From: Pseudomonas chlororaphis
GTDB taxonomy: Bacteria > Pseudomonadota > Gammaproteobacteria > Pseudomonadales > Pseudomonadaceae
Assembly: GCA_001023535.1 (NCBI GenBank)
Contig: CP011020.1
Location: forward strand, 2,741,734-2,805,733
DNA: 64,000 nucleotides
Direction: 5' to 3'
Position numbers and translations under genes: made by a program. The notes under the pieces are model-generated. The model was not told the DNA's origin. It worked only from the letters and a program-made list of their open reading frames with translations, and did no database searches. Below are positions 45,450 to 55,035 of the stretch, piece by piece. Positions within the stretch are counted from its first letter, which is position 1. Every line of letters starts with the position of its first letter.

Positions 45450-47071
45450 CAGACTTTGAAACGCGAGACGCCACTGCGCAGCCCTACGGCCACCTGGCTC
45501 AGTTCATCGATCGCGGAACTGGCCTGGCGCAAGGACTCCACGGTCTGGCTGCTGGCGTCGCCCAGTTGCACCAGGGCATGGTTGATCTGCTCGGCCCCCG
45601 TGGCCTGGGCCTGCATGCCTTCGTTGACCATCAACACCCGCGGTGCCAGCGCCTGGACCTGATGGATGATCTGTGACAGCTGCTCGCCGACCTGCTGCAC
45701 CTCGGCCATGCCTCGACGCACTTCTTCGGAGAACTTGTCCATGCCCATCACGCCGGCCGATACGGCGGACTGGATCTCGCGCACCATTTGCTCGATGTCG
45801 TAGGTCGCCACGGCGGTCTGGTCGGCCAGGCGACGCACTTCGGTGGCCACCACGGCGAAGCCGCGCCCGTATTCACCGGCCTTCTCGGCCTCGATGGCGG
45901 CGTTGAGGGACAACAGGTTGGTCTGGTCCGCCACCTTGACGATGGTCACCACCACCTGATTGATGTTGCCAGCCTTCTCGTTGAGGATCGCCAGCTTGGC
46001 GTTCACCAGGTCGGCGGCGCCCATCACCGAATGCATGGTGTCTTCCATGCGCGCCAGGCCTTGCTGGCCGGAGCCGGCGGCCACCGAGGCCTGGTCGGCA
46101 GCGGTGGAAACCTCGGTCATGGTGCGCACCAGGTCGCGGGACGTGGCGGCGATTTCCCGGGACGTCGCGCCGATCTCGGTGGTGGTGGCGGCGGTTTCAG
46201 TGGCCGTGGCCTGTTGCTGCCGTGACGTGGCGGCGATCTCGGTCACCGACGTGGTGACCTGCACCGACGAACGCTGGGCCTGGGCCACCAGCGATGTCAG
46301 TTCGGCCATCATGTCGTTGAAGCCGGTTTCCACCGCGCCGAATTCGTCCTTGCGCGCCAGGTTCAGGCGTCCGCTCAGGTCGCCGCTGCGCATGACGTCT
46401 AGGATCTCCACGATGCGGTTCATCGGCGCCATGATCGCGCGCATCAGCAACAGCCCGCACAGCAGCGCGATGATGAGCGCGACGAGAAATGACAGGCCCA
46501 TGGCCACCTTGGCCGCCGTCACCGCATCGCCGATGGTCTGGGTGGCGTTTTGCGCGAGCTCGCGATTGCGTTCGATGATGCGGTTCAGGTGCCCGCGGCC
46601 GCCGATCCAGGCCGGCGTCAGCTCCTTGTCCAGGATCTGCCGCGCGCCTTCGTAGTCCTTGCGCTGGTACAAGTCCAGGACCTTGGCCATGGCTTGGTTG
46701 AACGCCTGGTGGTTGGCCTCGAACTCGTCGAAAGACGCCTGGTCGGCGGGGTTCTGGATCAGTTTTTCATAGTTCTCTATTTCTTCGCGCAGGTGCTGCT
46801 CGAAGCCCTGGTAGCGGGCCTTGTCCTCGGCGGTGAGCTCGCGGTTTCCGGAAAGGCCGACGATCTGCTGGGTCAGGACGTAGTTGTCGACCCAGCCACC
46901 GCGAATCATGGAGCTGTAGTACACCCCCGGCACCGCATCGGCACGCACCCGTTCTTCACTGTCCTGGATCTTCAGCAACCGCGAGTACGAGACAACCACC
47001 ATGAGCAGCATGATGGCGATGATCACCGCGAAACTCGCCAGGATGCGTTGGCGCAATGTCCAGTTCTTCAC
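45449..47071 (-). CDS. wspA: Methyl-accepting receptor WspA
   Basis: A 540-residue surface-sensing chemoreceptor and first gene of the operon. TM1 (residues about 10-30), a four-helix-bundle periplasmic domain (about 32-185), TM2 (about 190-212, LSFLVALIIALLCGLLLM), a HAMP domain and the long signalling hairpin with the conserved tip (EAEKAGEYGRGFAVVATEVRRLADQ). The WspA signal leads to WspE phosphorylation and cyclic di-GMP production. The gene starts the polycistron; all genes wspA-wspF are translationally coupled. Confidence 0.95.
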   Translation of the reverse strand: MKNWTLRQRILASFAVIIAIMLLMVVVSYSRLLKIQDSEERVRADAVPGVYYSSMIRGGWVDNYVLTQQIVGLSGNRELTAEDKARYQGFEQHLREEIENYEKLIQNPADQASFDEFEANHQAFNQAMAKVLDLYQRKDYEGARQILDKELTPAWIGGRGHLNRIIERNRELAQNATQTIGDAVTAAKVAMGLSFLVALIIALLCGLLLMRAIMAPMNRIVEILDVMRSGDLSGRLNLARKDEFGAVETGFNDMMAELTSLVAQAQRSSVQVTTSVTEIAATSRQQQATATETAATTTEIGATSREIAATSRDLVRTMTEVSTAADQASVAAGSGQQGLARMEDTMHSVMGAADLVNAKLAILNEKAGNINQVVVTIVKVADQTNLLSLNAAIEAEKAGEYGRGFAVVATEVRRLADQTAVATYDIEQMVREIQSAVSAGVMGMDKFSEEVRRGMAEVQQVGEQLSQIIHQVQALAPRVLMVNEGMQAQATGAEQINHALVQLGDASSQTVESLRQASSAIDELSQVAVGLRSGVSRFKV

Positions 47072-47152
47072 AGTAAAACCTCAGGCACTTTGAAAATGCT
47101 GGGGAGTATAGCTGAGGGCCGGGGAACGGCTGTATGGGCGCGCCCTGCAAAA

Positions 47153-47184
47153 AACTGTGGGAGCGAGCCTGCTCGCTCCCACAG
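47153..47184. repeat. Single REP hairpin upstream of wspA
   Basis: CTGTGGGAGCGAGCCTGCTCGCTCCCACAG is one self-complementary hairpin, not a doublet. It lies between wspA and the end of the DUF533 gene and could reduce readthrough into wsp. Confidence 0.75.
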
Positions 47185-47218
47185 GAGGTGTTTTCTGAAG
47201 GGGTATTTGCGTGGGGGA

Positions 47219-47920
47219 TCAGGCGGCCTGGCGCACCTGTTTCTCCAGCTCAGCCCTCAATCCCGGCTCCAGCTTGAGCTGGCGGGCCAGTTCGTCGAGG
47301 TAGGACTTCTCCATGAAGTTTTCCTCGTCCACCAGCATCACGCTGGCGACGTACATTTCCGCGGCGATTTCCGGGGTGCCGGCGGCGCGGGCGACATCGG
47401 TGGGGTCCAGGGGCTTGTTGAGTTCGGCGTGCAGCCAGTGTTGCAGTTCCTGGTCGTTGTCGAGCTTGGTGAACTCGCCTTCGATCAGCTCGCGCTCACG
47501 CTCATCCACATGGCCGTCGGCCTTGGCGGCCGCCACCAGGGCCTTGAGGATCGCCTGGCTGTGCTGCTCGACCTGCGCCGGGGGCACGCGGTCCAGGGTC
47601 TGCGGTTCGGTTTGCGGGGCGCGGCCCTGCTGGGCCTGCCAGTTGCCATAGGCCTTGTAGGCGATCACGCCCAGCGCGGCCAAGCCGCCATAGGCCAAGG
47701 CCTTGCCGCCGAAGTGGCGGGCTTTCTTGTTTCCCAGCAGCAGCCCCATGGCCCCGGCGGCCAGGGCCCCCTTGCCGGAGAGCATTGCGCCCAGGTTGCC
47801 GGAGCCCCCGAGCAAGCCGCCCAAGCCACCGGACGCCTTGTCTTGTGAGCCGCCGGCCTTGTTCTGCAACATCTCCTGGCCAGACTTGAGGAGTTGATCG
47901 AGCAATCCACGGGTGTTCAT
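47219..47920 (-). CDS. DUF533/TerB-like protein (YebE type)
   Basis: A 233-residue inner-membrane-associated protein. The N-terminal part is Gly-rich and hydrophobic (GGLGGLLGGSGNLGAMLSGKGALAAGAMGLLLG, then KALAYGGLAALGVIAYKAYG). The C-terminal half (about 115-233) is a helical TerB-like domain (LVAAAKADGHVDERERELIEGEF, then SYLDELARQLKLEPG). The DUF533 family often responds to envelope stress; function unknown. It is upstream of wspA on the same strand, separated by a REP hairpin, so not clearly part of the operon. Confidence 0.88.
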   Translation of the reverse strand: MNTRGLLDQLLKSGQEMLQNKAGGSQDKASGGLGGLLGGSGNLGAMLSGKGALAAGAMGLLLGNKKARHFGGKALAYGGLAALGVIAYKAYGNWQAQQGRAPQTEPQTLDRVPPAQVEQHSQAILKALVAAAKADGHVDERERELIEGEFTKLDNDQELQHWLHAELNKPLDPTDVARAAGTPEIAAEMYVASVMLVDEENFMEKSYLDELARQLKLEPGLRAELEKQVRQAA

Positions 47921-48103
47921 TTACCACCTCCACGCATTCGGGTTAACCGGATCATTAAGGCCACCAGCCTAGATCGAAAGTGCCCTTGTACAGCGGCAAG
48001 TTTGCTTCCAGATGTTGCCTGACTACGCTAATAGCTAGCCATCCATGGCGTATCGCCCCGTTCCGACACTGCCCCGACCACAATTAAAGCAAGAGGGATT
48101 CCC

Positions 48104-49255
48104 ATGTACGCGCACAAGACCGTATTGCTCAGCGCAATGACCACGGCGCTGCTGACCGGTGTCAGCCTCCAGGCCGCCGAGCTGCCCAAGGCGATTGGCG
48201 CTGGCGAAGGCCAGCTGGATATCGTGGCCTGGCCGGGCTACATCGAACGCGGCGAAAGCGACAAGGCCTACGATTGGGTGAGCGGTTTCGAGCAGGAAAC
48301 CGGTTGCAAGGTGAACGTGAAGACCGCGGCGACCTCCGACGAAATGGTCAGCCTGATGACCAAGGGTGGCTACGACCTGGTCACCGCCTCGGGCGATGCC
48401 TCGCTGCGCTTGATTGCCGGCAAGCGGGTGCAGCCGATCAACACGGCGCTGATCCCCAACTGGCAGAACCTCGACCCACGCCTCAAGGATGCGCCGTGGT
48501 ACGTGGTCAACCAGCAGACCTACGGCACACCGTACCAGTGGGGCCCGAACGTACTGATGTACAACACCGAGGTGTTCAAGCAGGCGCCGACCAGCTGGGG
48601 CGTGCTGTTCAACGCCCAGGACCTGCCCGACGGCAAACCGAACAAGGGGCGCGTGCAAGCCTACGACGGTCCGATCTACATCGCCGACGCAGCGCTCTAC
48701 CTCAAGACCGCCAAGCCTGAGCTGGGCATCAAGGACCCTTATCAGCTCGACGAGGCGCAATACAAGGCCGTGCTGCAATTGCTGCGAGCGCAGCAACCGT
48801 TGATCCACCGCTACTGGCACGACACCACCGTGCAGATGAGTGACTTCAAGAACGAGGGTGTCGTGGCGTCCGGGGCCTGGCCGTACCAGGTCAACGGCCT
48901 GATGAACGAGAAACAGCCGATCGCCTCGACCGTCCCGAAAGAAGGCGCCACCGGTTGGGCCGATACCACGATGCTCCACGCCGATGCCAAGCACCCCAAC
49001 TGCGCCTACAAATGGATGGACTGGTCGCTGCAACCGAAAGTCCAGGGTGACGTGGCCGCCTGGTTCGGATCCCTGCCGGCGGTGCCGGCGGCGTGCAAAG
49101 GCAGCGAACTGCTCGGCGCCGAAGGCTGCAAGACCAACGGCTTCGATCAGTTCGACAAGATCGCCTTCTGGAAAACCCCGCAGGCCGAGGGGGGCAAGTA
49201 CGTGCCCTACAGCCGCTGGACCCAGGACTACATTGCGATCATGGGTGGGCGATAA
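48104..49255 (+). CDS. ydcS: Periplasmic polyamine-binding protein, YdcS type
   Basis: A 383-residue solute-binding protein with signal peptide (cleavage near QAAELPK, residue about 24). Motifs of the polyamine-binding class: DIVAWPGYIERG, YDLVTASGDASLRLIAG, YGTPYQWGPNVLMYNT and VVASGAWPYQVNGLM. The following genes encode an ATPase, two permeases and aminobutyraldehyde dehydrogenase, as in the E. coli ydcSTUVW cluster, so the probable ligand is putrescine. A REP pair separates it from the transporter genes, which would let the binding protein be more abundant than the membrane parts. Confidence 0.9.
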   Translation: MYAHKTVLLSAMTTALLTGVSLQAAELPKAIGAGEGQLDIVAWPGYIERGESDKAYDWVSGFEQETGCKVNVKTAATSDEMVSLMTKGGYDLVTASGDASLRLIAGKRVQPINTALIPNWQNLDPRLKDAPWYVVNQQTYGTPYQWGPNVLMYNTEVFKQAPTSWGVLFNAQDLPDGKPNKGRVQAYDGPIYIADAALYLKTAKPELGIKDPYQLDEAQYKAVLQLLRAQQPLIHRYWHDTTVQMSDFKNEGVVASGAWPYQVNGLMNEKQPIASTVPKEGATGWADTTMLHADAKHPNCAYKWMDWSLQPKVQGDVAAWFGSLPAVPAACKGSELLGAEGCKTNGFDQFDKIAFWKTPQAEGGKYVPYSRWTQDYIAIMGGR

Positions 49256-49282
49256 GGCCCGGTACATAAATGGGAGCAGCCC

Positions 49283-49420
49283 CTGTGGCGAGGGAGCTTG
49301 CTCCCGCTGGCGTGCGAAGCGCGCCCAAAACCGAGCGACGCGGTATTAGCTGACACACCGCATCGCCTGGTTTTAGGGCGGCTGCGCCACCCAGCGGGAG
49401 CAAGCTCCCTCGCCACGGGG
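49283..49420. repeat. Inverted repeat pair within the ydc cluster
   Basis: CCTGTGGCGAGGGAGCTTGC and an inverted copy, about 90 bp apart, after the binding-protein gene. It is located within a co-directional operon, a site where REP elements often protect upstream mRNA. Confidence 0.83.
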
Positions 49421-49475
49421 TCGCGTGCCAATCATTGAAGGTTCATACCCGCCCCGCTTTTTGGAGCCCCGCACC

Positions 49476-50513
49476 ATGACGCTTGCAGTCCAATTCACCC
49501 AGGTATCCCGTCAGTTCGGCGATGTGAAAGCCGTTGACCGGGTTTCAATCGATATCCAGGACGGCGAGTTCTTTTCCATGCTGGGCCCCTCCGGTTCGGG
49601 CAAGACCACCTGCCTGCGCCTGATCGCCGGGTTCGAGCAGCCCAGTGAAGGCTCGATCCGCATCCACGGCGAGGAAGCCACGGGACTGGCGCCCTACCAG
49701 CGGGACGTCAACACGGTGTTCCAGGACTACGCCCTCTTCCCGCACATGAACGTGCGCGACAACGTGGCCTACGGCTTGAAGGTCAAGGGCGTGGCCAAGG
49801 CCGAGCGCATCAAGCGCGCCGAAGACGCCCTGGAGATGGTCGCCCTGGGCGGCTACGGCGAGCGCAAGCCGGCCCAGCTCTCCGGCGGCCAGCGCCAACG
49901 CGTGGCCCTGGCCCGCGCGCTGGTCAATCGCCCGCGGGTGCTGCTGCTGGACGAGCCCCTGGGGGCTCTGGACCTGAAGCTGCGGGAACAGATGCAGGGC
50001 GAGCTGAAAAAACTGCAACGCCAGTTGGGCATCACGTTCATCTTCGTCACCCATGACCAGACCGAAGCGCTGTCGATGTCCGACCGCGTGGCGGTGTTCA
50101 ACAAGGGGCGCATCGAACAGGTCGACACCCCGCGCAATTTGTACATGAAGCCGGCGACCACCTTCGTCGCCGAGTTCGTCGGCACCTCCAACGTGATCCG
50201 TGGCGAGCTGGCGCAAACCCTGAGCGGTTATCCACAGCCCTTCTCGATCCGCCCCGAACACCTGCGGTTTGCCGACGGCCCGCTGGCCGCGCATGAGATC
50301 GAAGTCCACGGCCTGCTCCACGACATCCAGTACCAGGGCAGCGCCACGCGCTACGAGTTGAAGCTTGCCAACGGCCAGGTCCTGAACCTCAGCCAGGCCA
50401 ACACCCAATGGGACGACCCGGGGACCCGCCACCAGGCCGGCCAGCACCTGGCCGTGCGCTGGGCCCGCGAGGCGATGATCCCCCTGCACGACAGCGTCCC
50501 GGGCGAGGCGTGA
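49476..50513 (+). CDS. ydcT: Polyamine ABC transporter ATPase, YdcT/PotA type
   Basis: A 345-residue ATPase: Walker A GPSGSGKTT, Q-loop FQDYALFPHM, signature LSGGQRQRVALARAL, Walker B LLLDEPLGALD, H-loop VTHDQTEAL, then a TOBE domain (IRPEHLRFADGP). ATG 49476 has GGAG upstream; the next start (permease, 50515) follows with 1 nt. Confidence 0.94.
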   Translation: MTLAVQFTQVSRQFGDVKAVDRVSIDIQDGEFFSMLGPSGSGKTTCLRLIAGFEQPSEGSIRIHGEEATGLAPYQRDVNTVFQDYALFPHMNVRDNVAYGLKVKGVAKAERIKRAEDALEMVALGGYGERKPAQLSGGQRQRVALARALVNRPRVLLLDEPLGALDLKLREQMQGELKKLQRQLGITFIFVTHDQTEALSMSDRVAVFNKGRIEQVDTPRNLYMKPATTFVAEFVGTSNVIRGELAQTLSGYPQPFSIRPEHLRFADGPLAAHEIEVHGLLHDIQYQGSATRYELKLANGQVLNLSQANTQWDDPGTRHQAGQHLAVRWAREAMIPLHDSVPGEA

Positions 50514-50514
50514 C

Positions 50515-51459
50515 ATGAACACACCGGCCTTGCGCTCCGCCACCGCATCGGGCTCGCTGCGACGGTTCTCCAACCTGTTGTACCGACGCCCCAACCTCTA
50601 CCTGTCGATGTTACTGGTGCCGCCGCTGATCTGGTTCGGCGCGGTCTACCTGGGTTCGCTGCTGACCCTGTTGTGGCAGGGGTTCTACACCTTCGACGAC
50701 TTCACCATGGCCGTCACGCCGGACCTGACCCTGGCGAACTTCGTCGCCCTGTTCCAACCCTCGAATGTCGACATCATCCTGCGCACCGTGAGCATGGCCA
50801 TCGTCGTGTCCATCGCCAGCGCGATCGTCGCGTTCCCGATTGCCTACTACATGGCGCGCTACACCCGAGGCAAGACCAAGGCGTTTTTCTACATCGCGGT
50901 GATGCTGCCGATGTGGGCCAGCTACATCGTCAAGGCCTATGCCTGGACGCTCCTGCTGGCCAAGGGCGGCGTGGCGCAGTGGTTCATCCAGCAACTGGGC
51001 CTGGGACCGTCGCTGCAGTTCGTGCTTGGCGTCCCCGGCGTCGGGGGCAGCACGCTTTCCACCTCGCACCTGGGGCGCTTCCTGGTGTTTGTCTACATCT
51101 GGCTGCCCTTCATGATCCTGCCGATCCAGGCCTCCCTCGAACGCCTGCCGCCGTCGCTGCTGCAAGCCTCGGCAGACCTGGGCGCCAAACCGCGCCAGAC
51201 GTTCATGCAGGTGATTGTGCCGCTGTCGATCCCAGGCATCGCCGCCGGCTCGATCTTCACGTTTTCACTCACCCTGGGGGATTTCATCGTGCCCCAACTG
51301 ATGGGGCCGCCGGGCTACTTCGTCGGCAGCATGGTCTACGCCCAGCAAGGGGCCATCGGCAACATGCCCATGGCGGCCGCCTTCACGCTGGTGCCCATCG
51401 TGCTGATCGCCGTGTACCTGTCCATCGTCAAGCGCCTGGGGGCTTTCGATGCACTCTGA
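50515..51459 (+). CDS. ydcU: Polyamine ABC transporter permease, YdcU/PotB type
   Basis: A 314-residue inner-membrane permease with six hydrophobic segments and the EAA-like motif [24 protein letters not shown]. It pairs with the second permease, overlapping its start by 11 nt. Confidence 0.93.
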   Translation: MNTPALRSATASGSLRRFSNLLYRRPNLYLSMLLVPPLIWFGAVYLGSLLTLLWQGFYTFDDFTMAVTPDLTLANFVALFQPSNVDIILRTVSMAIVVSIASAIVAFPIAYYMARYTRGKTKAFFYIAVMLPMWASYIVKAYAWTLLLAKGGVAQWFIQQLGLGPSLQFVLGVPGVGGSTLSTSHLGRFLVFVYIWLPFMILPIQASLERLPPSLLQASADLGAKPRQTFMQVIVPLSIPGIAAGSIFTFSLTLGDFIVPQLMGPPGYFVGSMVYAQQGAIGNMPMAAAFTLVPIVLIAVYLSIVKRLGAFDAL

Positions 51460-52267
51460 CTCCTTGTCCCGAGCGTCCTGGGGGCTGCGTCTTGCGGCAT
51501 GGGGCGGGCTGGTATTCCTGCACTTTCCGATCCTGATCATCGTCCTCTACGCGTTCAACACCGAGGACGCGGCGTTCAGCTTTCCGCCCAAGGGCCTGAC
51601 CCTGAAGTGGTTCAGCGTCGCCTTCGCACGCCCCGACGTGCTGGAAGCGATCAAGTTGTCGCTGCAGGTCGCGGCCATCGCCACGCTGATCGCCATGGTG
51701 CTTGGCACGTTGGCCTCGGCGGCGCTGTACCGGCGTGAATTCTTCGGCAAGCAGGCCATTTCATTGATGCTGATCCTGCCGATCGCCCTGCCGGGGATCA
51801 TCACCGGCATCGCGTTGCTGGCGACGTTCAAGAGCCTGGGGATCGAGCCGGGGATGTTCACCATCGTCGTCGGCCATGCAACCTTTTGCGTGGTGATCGT
51901 CTATAACAATGTCATCGCGCGCCTGCGCCGCACTGCCCACAGCCTGATCGAGGCGTCGATGGACCTGGGGGCCGACGGCTGGCAGACGTTCCGCTACATC
52001 ATCCTGCCCAACCTGGGCTCGGCGTTGCTGGCCGGCGGAATGCTGGCGTTTGCGCTGTCGTTCGACGAAATTATCGTCACCACCTTCACCGCCGGCCACG
52101 AACGCACGCTGCCGCTGTGGCTGCTCAATCAACTCAGCCGGCCCCGCGACGTGCCGGTGACCAACGTGGTAGCGATGCTGGTGATGCTGGTGACCATGCT
52201 GCCGATACTGGGGGCCTATTACCTGACCCGAGGAGGCGAAAGCGTGGCGGGCAGCGGGGGAAAATGA
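51449..52267 (+). CDS. ydcV: Polyamine ABC transporter permease, YdcV/PotC type
   Basis: A 272-residue permease with six hydrophobic segments and EAA motif [26 protein letters not shown]. It forms the membrane pore with the first permease. Confidence 0.93.
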   Translation: MHSDSLSRASWGLRLAAWGGLVFLHFPILIIVLYAFNTEDAAFSFPPKGLTLKWFSVAFARPDVLEAIKLSLQVAAIATLIAMVLGTLASAALYRREFFGKQAISLMLILPIALPGIITGIALLATFKSLGIEPGMFTIVVGHATFCVVIVYNNVIARLRRTAHSLIEASMDLGADGWQTFRYIILPNLGSALLAGGMLAFALSFDEIIVTTFTAGHERTLPLWLLNQLSRPRDVPVTNVVAMLVMLVTMLPILGAYYLTRGGESVAGSGGK

Positions 52268-52348
52268 ATCAGCCACTGACGACTATCCAGTGAGGGAGCG
52301 ATCGGCTCTCTGCCACAAAAAACAAAACAGCGAGAGGAGGACAGGGAG

Positions 52349-53773
52349 ATGCAAACCAAACTACTGATCAACGGCCATCTGGTGGACGGCGAAGGGCCTG
52401 GTCAAGCCGTGTTCAACCCTGCGCTGGGCCGGGTGCTGGTGGAAATCAACGAGGCCAGCGAAGCCCAGGTGGACGCTGCCGTGCGCGCTGCCGACAGTGC
52501 GTTCGACAGCTGGTCCCAGGTGGCCCCCAAGGACCGCTCCTTGCTGCTGCTTCGGCTGGCCGACGCCATCGAGGCCCACGGCGAGGAGCTGGCAAAGCTG
52601 GAGTCGGACAATTGCGGCAAGCCCCTGAGCGCCGCGCTGAACGATGAGATCCCGGCGATCGCCGACGTGTTCCGCTTCTTTGCCGGCGCCAGCCGCTGCA
52701 TGAACGGTTCGGCCGGCGGCGAGTACCTGCCGGGGCACACCTCGATGATCCGTCGCGACCCGGTGGGCGTCGTCGCCTCCATCGCACCGTGGAACTACCC
52801 GCTGATGATGGTCGCCTGGAAAATCGCCCCGGCCCTGGCCGCCGGCAATACCGTGGTGCTCAAGCCATCGGAACAGACCCCGCTGACGGCGTTGCGCCTG
52901 GCGCAACTGGCGTCAGAGATCTTCCCGGCCGGCGTGCTCAACGTGGTGTTCGGTCGCGGGCCGACCGTTGGCCAGCCCCTGGTGACCCACCCAAAAGTGC
53001 GCATGGTCTCGTTGACCGGCTCCATTGCCACCGGCTCGAACATCATTTCCAGCACCGCCGACAGCGTCAAGCGCACGCACATGGAACTGGGCGGCAAGGC
53101 CCCGGTGATCATCTTCGACGACGCCGACATCGACGCCGCGGTGGAAGGCATCCGCACCTTCGGCTTCTACAACGCCGGCCAGGATTGCACCGCCGCCTGC
53201 CGTATCTATGCCCAGCAAGGCATCTATGACACTTTTGTCGAAAAACTCGGCGCGGCGGTCAGCAGCATCAAGTACGGCCTGCAAACCGCCGCCGACACCG
53301 AGATGGGCCCGCTGATCACCGCCCAGCATCGCGACCGCGTGGCCGGGTTCGTCGAGCGCGCCATCGCCCAGGCGCATATTCGCCTGGTCACCGGCGGCAA
53401 GGCCGTGGAGGGCAACGGGTTCTTCTTCGAGCCGACCGTGCTGGCCGATGCCCAGCAGGATGACGAAATCGTCCGCCGGGAAGTCTTCGGGCCGGTGGTT
53501 TCCGTCACACCGTTCCTCGATGAAGCGCAAGTGCTGGCCTGGGCCAACGATTCGGACTACGGCCTGGCATCCTCGGTATGGACCGCCGACGTCGGTCGCG
53601 CCCATCGCCTGGCGGCACGCCTGCAATACGGCTGCACCTGGGTCAACACCCACTTCATGCTCGTCAGCGAAATGCCCCATGGCGGTCAGAAACGCTCCGG
53701 CTACGGCAAGGACATGTCCATGTATGGGCTGGAGGATTACACGGTGGTGCGCCATGTGATGTTCAAGCACTGA
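52349..53773 (+). CDS. patD: Gamma-aminobutyraldehyde dehydrogenase
   Basis: A 474-residue NAD-dependent aldehyde dehydrogenase (YdcW/PatD/Prr type), which oxidises 4-aminobutanal to GABA in putrescine breakdown. NAD site [13 protein letters not shown], catalytic Glu in [10 protein letters not shown], catalytic Cys in [13 protein letters not shown]. The length matches E. coli PatD. It follows the transporter genes by 81 nt with AGGAGGACAGGGAG upstream, completing the uptake-to-GABA cluster. Confidence 0.93.
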   Translation: MQTKLLINGHLVDGEGPGQAVFNPALGRVLVEINEASEAQVDAAVRAADSAFDSWSQVAPKDRSLLLLRLADAIEAHGEELAKLESDNCGKPLSAALNDEIPAIADVFRFFAGASRCMNGSAGGEYLPGHTSMIRRDPVGVVASIAPWNYPLMMVAWKIAPALAAGNTVVLKPSEQTPLTALRLAQLASEIFPAGVLNVVFGRGPTVGQPLVTHPKVRMVSLTGSIATGSNIISSTADSVKRTHMELGGKAPVIIFDDADIDAAVEGIRTFGFYNAGQDCTAACRIYAQQGIYDTFVEKLGAAVSSIKYGLQTAADTEMGPLITAQHRDRVAGFVERAIAQAHIRLVTGGKAVEGNGFFFEPTVLADAQQDDEIVRREVFGPVVSVTPFLDEAQVLAWANDSDYGLASSVWTADVGRAHRLAARLQYGCTWVNTHFMLVSEMPHGGQKRSGYGKDMSMYGLEDYTVVRHVMFKH

Positions 53774-53879
53774 GTCAAGACAACGTTGGCAACACATGCC
53801 CACGGTTGCCGGGTCGAGGTCCTGCTAAGGTTTTCGTCGATCGATGCACGTTCGCCGGTTGACGGAAATCCTGGCAGAA

Positions 53880-53910
53880 CCTAGGGTGTCTACAACGTAT
53901 ACACCCTAGG
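53880..53910. promoter_or_regulatory. 31-bp palindromic operator of the RHH-ParE pair
   Basis: CCTAGGGTGTCTAC-AAC-GTATACACCCTAGG: arms match at 13 of 14 positions. The right arm ends in the AGGAG Shine-Dalgarno (53908-53912) of the antitoxin gene, whose ATG is 10 bp away. This is the typical placement for autoregulation by an RHH antitoxin; binding itself is inferred. Confidence 0.8.
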
Positions 53911-53919
53911 AGATCAGCC

Positions 53920-54183
53920 ATGGCCTCGCCCGTTTTATCCTTTCGCGTGGAAGAAGGTCTGGCCCAACAGCTGGATTTGTTGGCCATCGCCACCGACCGC
54001 GATCGTCAATACCACCTCAAGCGTGCACTGGTCCGATATGTGGAGGCCGAATCCTGGCATCTGCAAGCCATCAGCGAAGGCGTGGCAGATGCCGACGCTG
54101 GAAACCTGACCGACCTGGACGCCGTGAAGGCTAAGTGGGCAAAGCGTGCCGAGCATCGTACTGACCAACAAAGCACAGAGTGA
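53920..54183 (+). CDS. Ribbon-helix-helix antitoxin
   Basis: An 87-residue antitoxin. The N-terminal part (VLSFRVEEGLAQQLDLLAIATDRDRQYHLKRALVRYVEAE) has the beta strand plus two-helix RHH pattern for DNA binding; the acidic to basic C-terminal tail (residues about 50-87) would clamp the toxin. It is preceded by a 31-bp palindrome and overlaps the toxin gene by 38 nt. Confidence 0.88.
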   Translation: MASPVLSFRVEEGLAQQLDLLAIATDRDRQYHLKRALVRYVEAESWHLQAISEGVADADAGNLTDLDAVKAKWAKRAEHRTDQQSTE

Positions 54184-54445
54184 CCTCGACTCGATTCACG
54201 AACACTACCAAGCTGCCCTCGGCAAGAACGGCGCAGATGCCGCCATCATCACGATCCTGGAAACCTTGCAACGCCTGCAGCGTTTTCCGGGTTCGGGCCG
54301 CCCCTCGATCGCACCCGATATCCGAGAGCTGGTGCTGACACGCTACCCGTTCGTTATCCCCTACCGTATGGTGCATGCACAAGTGCAGATTCTGCGGATA
54401 TTGCACCAACGCAACGAGCGTCCACAGGACTGGTCGCCGGAATGA
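54146..54445 (+). CDS. ParE/RelE-superfamily toxin
   Basis: A 99-residue toxin: IVLTNKAQSDLDSIHEHYQ at the start, then RLQRFPGSGRPSIAPDIRELVLTRYPFVIPYRM, and VQILRILHQRNERPQDW at the end. The GRPS-IREL-YPFVIPYR-ILRILHQ pattern fits ParE/RelE; whether it targets gyrase (ParE) or mRNA (RelE) cannot be told, but the lack of obvious RelE catalytic basic residues slightly favours ParE. GTG start 54146, translationally coupled inside the antitoxin gene. Confidence 0.88.
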   Translation: MPSIVLTNKAQSDLDSIHEHYQAALGKNGADAAIITILETLQRLQRFPGSGRPSIAPDIRELVLTRYPFVIPYRMVHAQVQILRILHQRNERPQDWSPE

Positions 54446-54485
54446 CATCGGTGATGCCCGTCCACTCCGGCCGCCGATCCTGCCC

Positions 54486-54671
54486 TTAGAACCTCGAAAC
54501 ACTCCTCATTGCATCCACCAGGTAGCGCATGGCGATCCGGTCGCTTTCCGACAGTTCCCGATAGCGCTCCACCAGTTTCAGTTCTTCCAGGCTCAAGCGC
54601 CGCGACCTGCGCCCATGAGTCAGGTTTGGAAAGATCCCCAGTATTTCAGCGATGCCCTGTATTTTCGTCAT
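54486..54671 (-). CDS. Small helical protein, possibly regulatory
   Basis: A 61-residue protein starting at ATG 54671 with AGGA 9 nt upstream. The C-terminal half (LSLEELKLVERYRELSESDRIAMRYLVDAM) resembles the tail helix of small pseudomonad HTH regulators (the LxxLSxxDR pattern); no full HTH is present. It may be a truncated regulator or a stand-alone peptide. It is convergent with the ParE toxin gene. Confidence 0.5.
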   Translation of the reverse strand: MTKIQGIAEILGIFPNLTHGRRSRRLSLEELKLVERYRELSESDRIAMRYLVDAMRSVSRF

Positions 54672-55035
54672 GAGCGTATGTCCTTCTGTACGTCGAATGT
54701 AACTGATAGCGCGTGTGGATCCCGGCGTGGATCGCCTGTCACGCTAGAGAATAGGGAGGTTTCCAACCGGGAGAAGGGAGTTTTAGAGTAATTAGTCAAA
54801 AAATGCCGCAATCCTTATAAAAAAAGAAATAACTGTAAGAAATTTTGACTTAGCCCCGCTTTCCGTTCTCCCGGCACCCGCTCATCCCCTATGATTTTGC
54901 GCCTCGGTGAACCGATCCAGCTCTCAGGCATCTGTTCTAACGTTCGTCGCGTTTGGCCAAAGGCATGTCCGAACTCCTTCATCAGTCTTCTGTTGCCAGG
55001 ATGGGCACGGGATTGTTTCGAGAAAGGTTGTATTT
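54672..55035. other. 364-bp AT-richer gap before opgD
   Basis: No gene is supported here. It includes an A/T-rich block near 54800-54850, so probably contains the opgD promoter and the promoter of the small divergent gene. No terminator, REP or clear palindrome was found. Confidence 0.5.
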
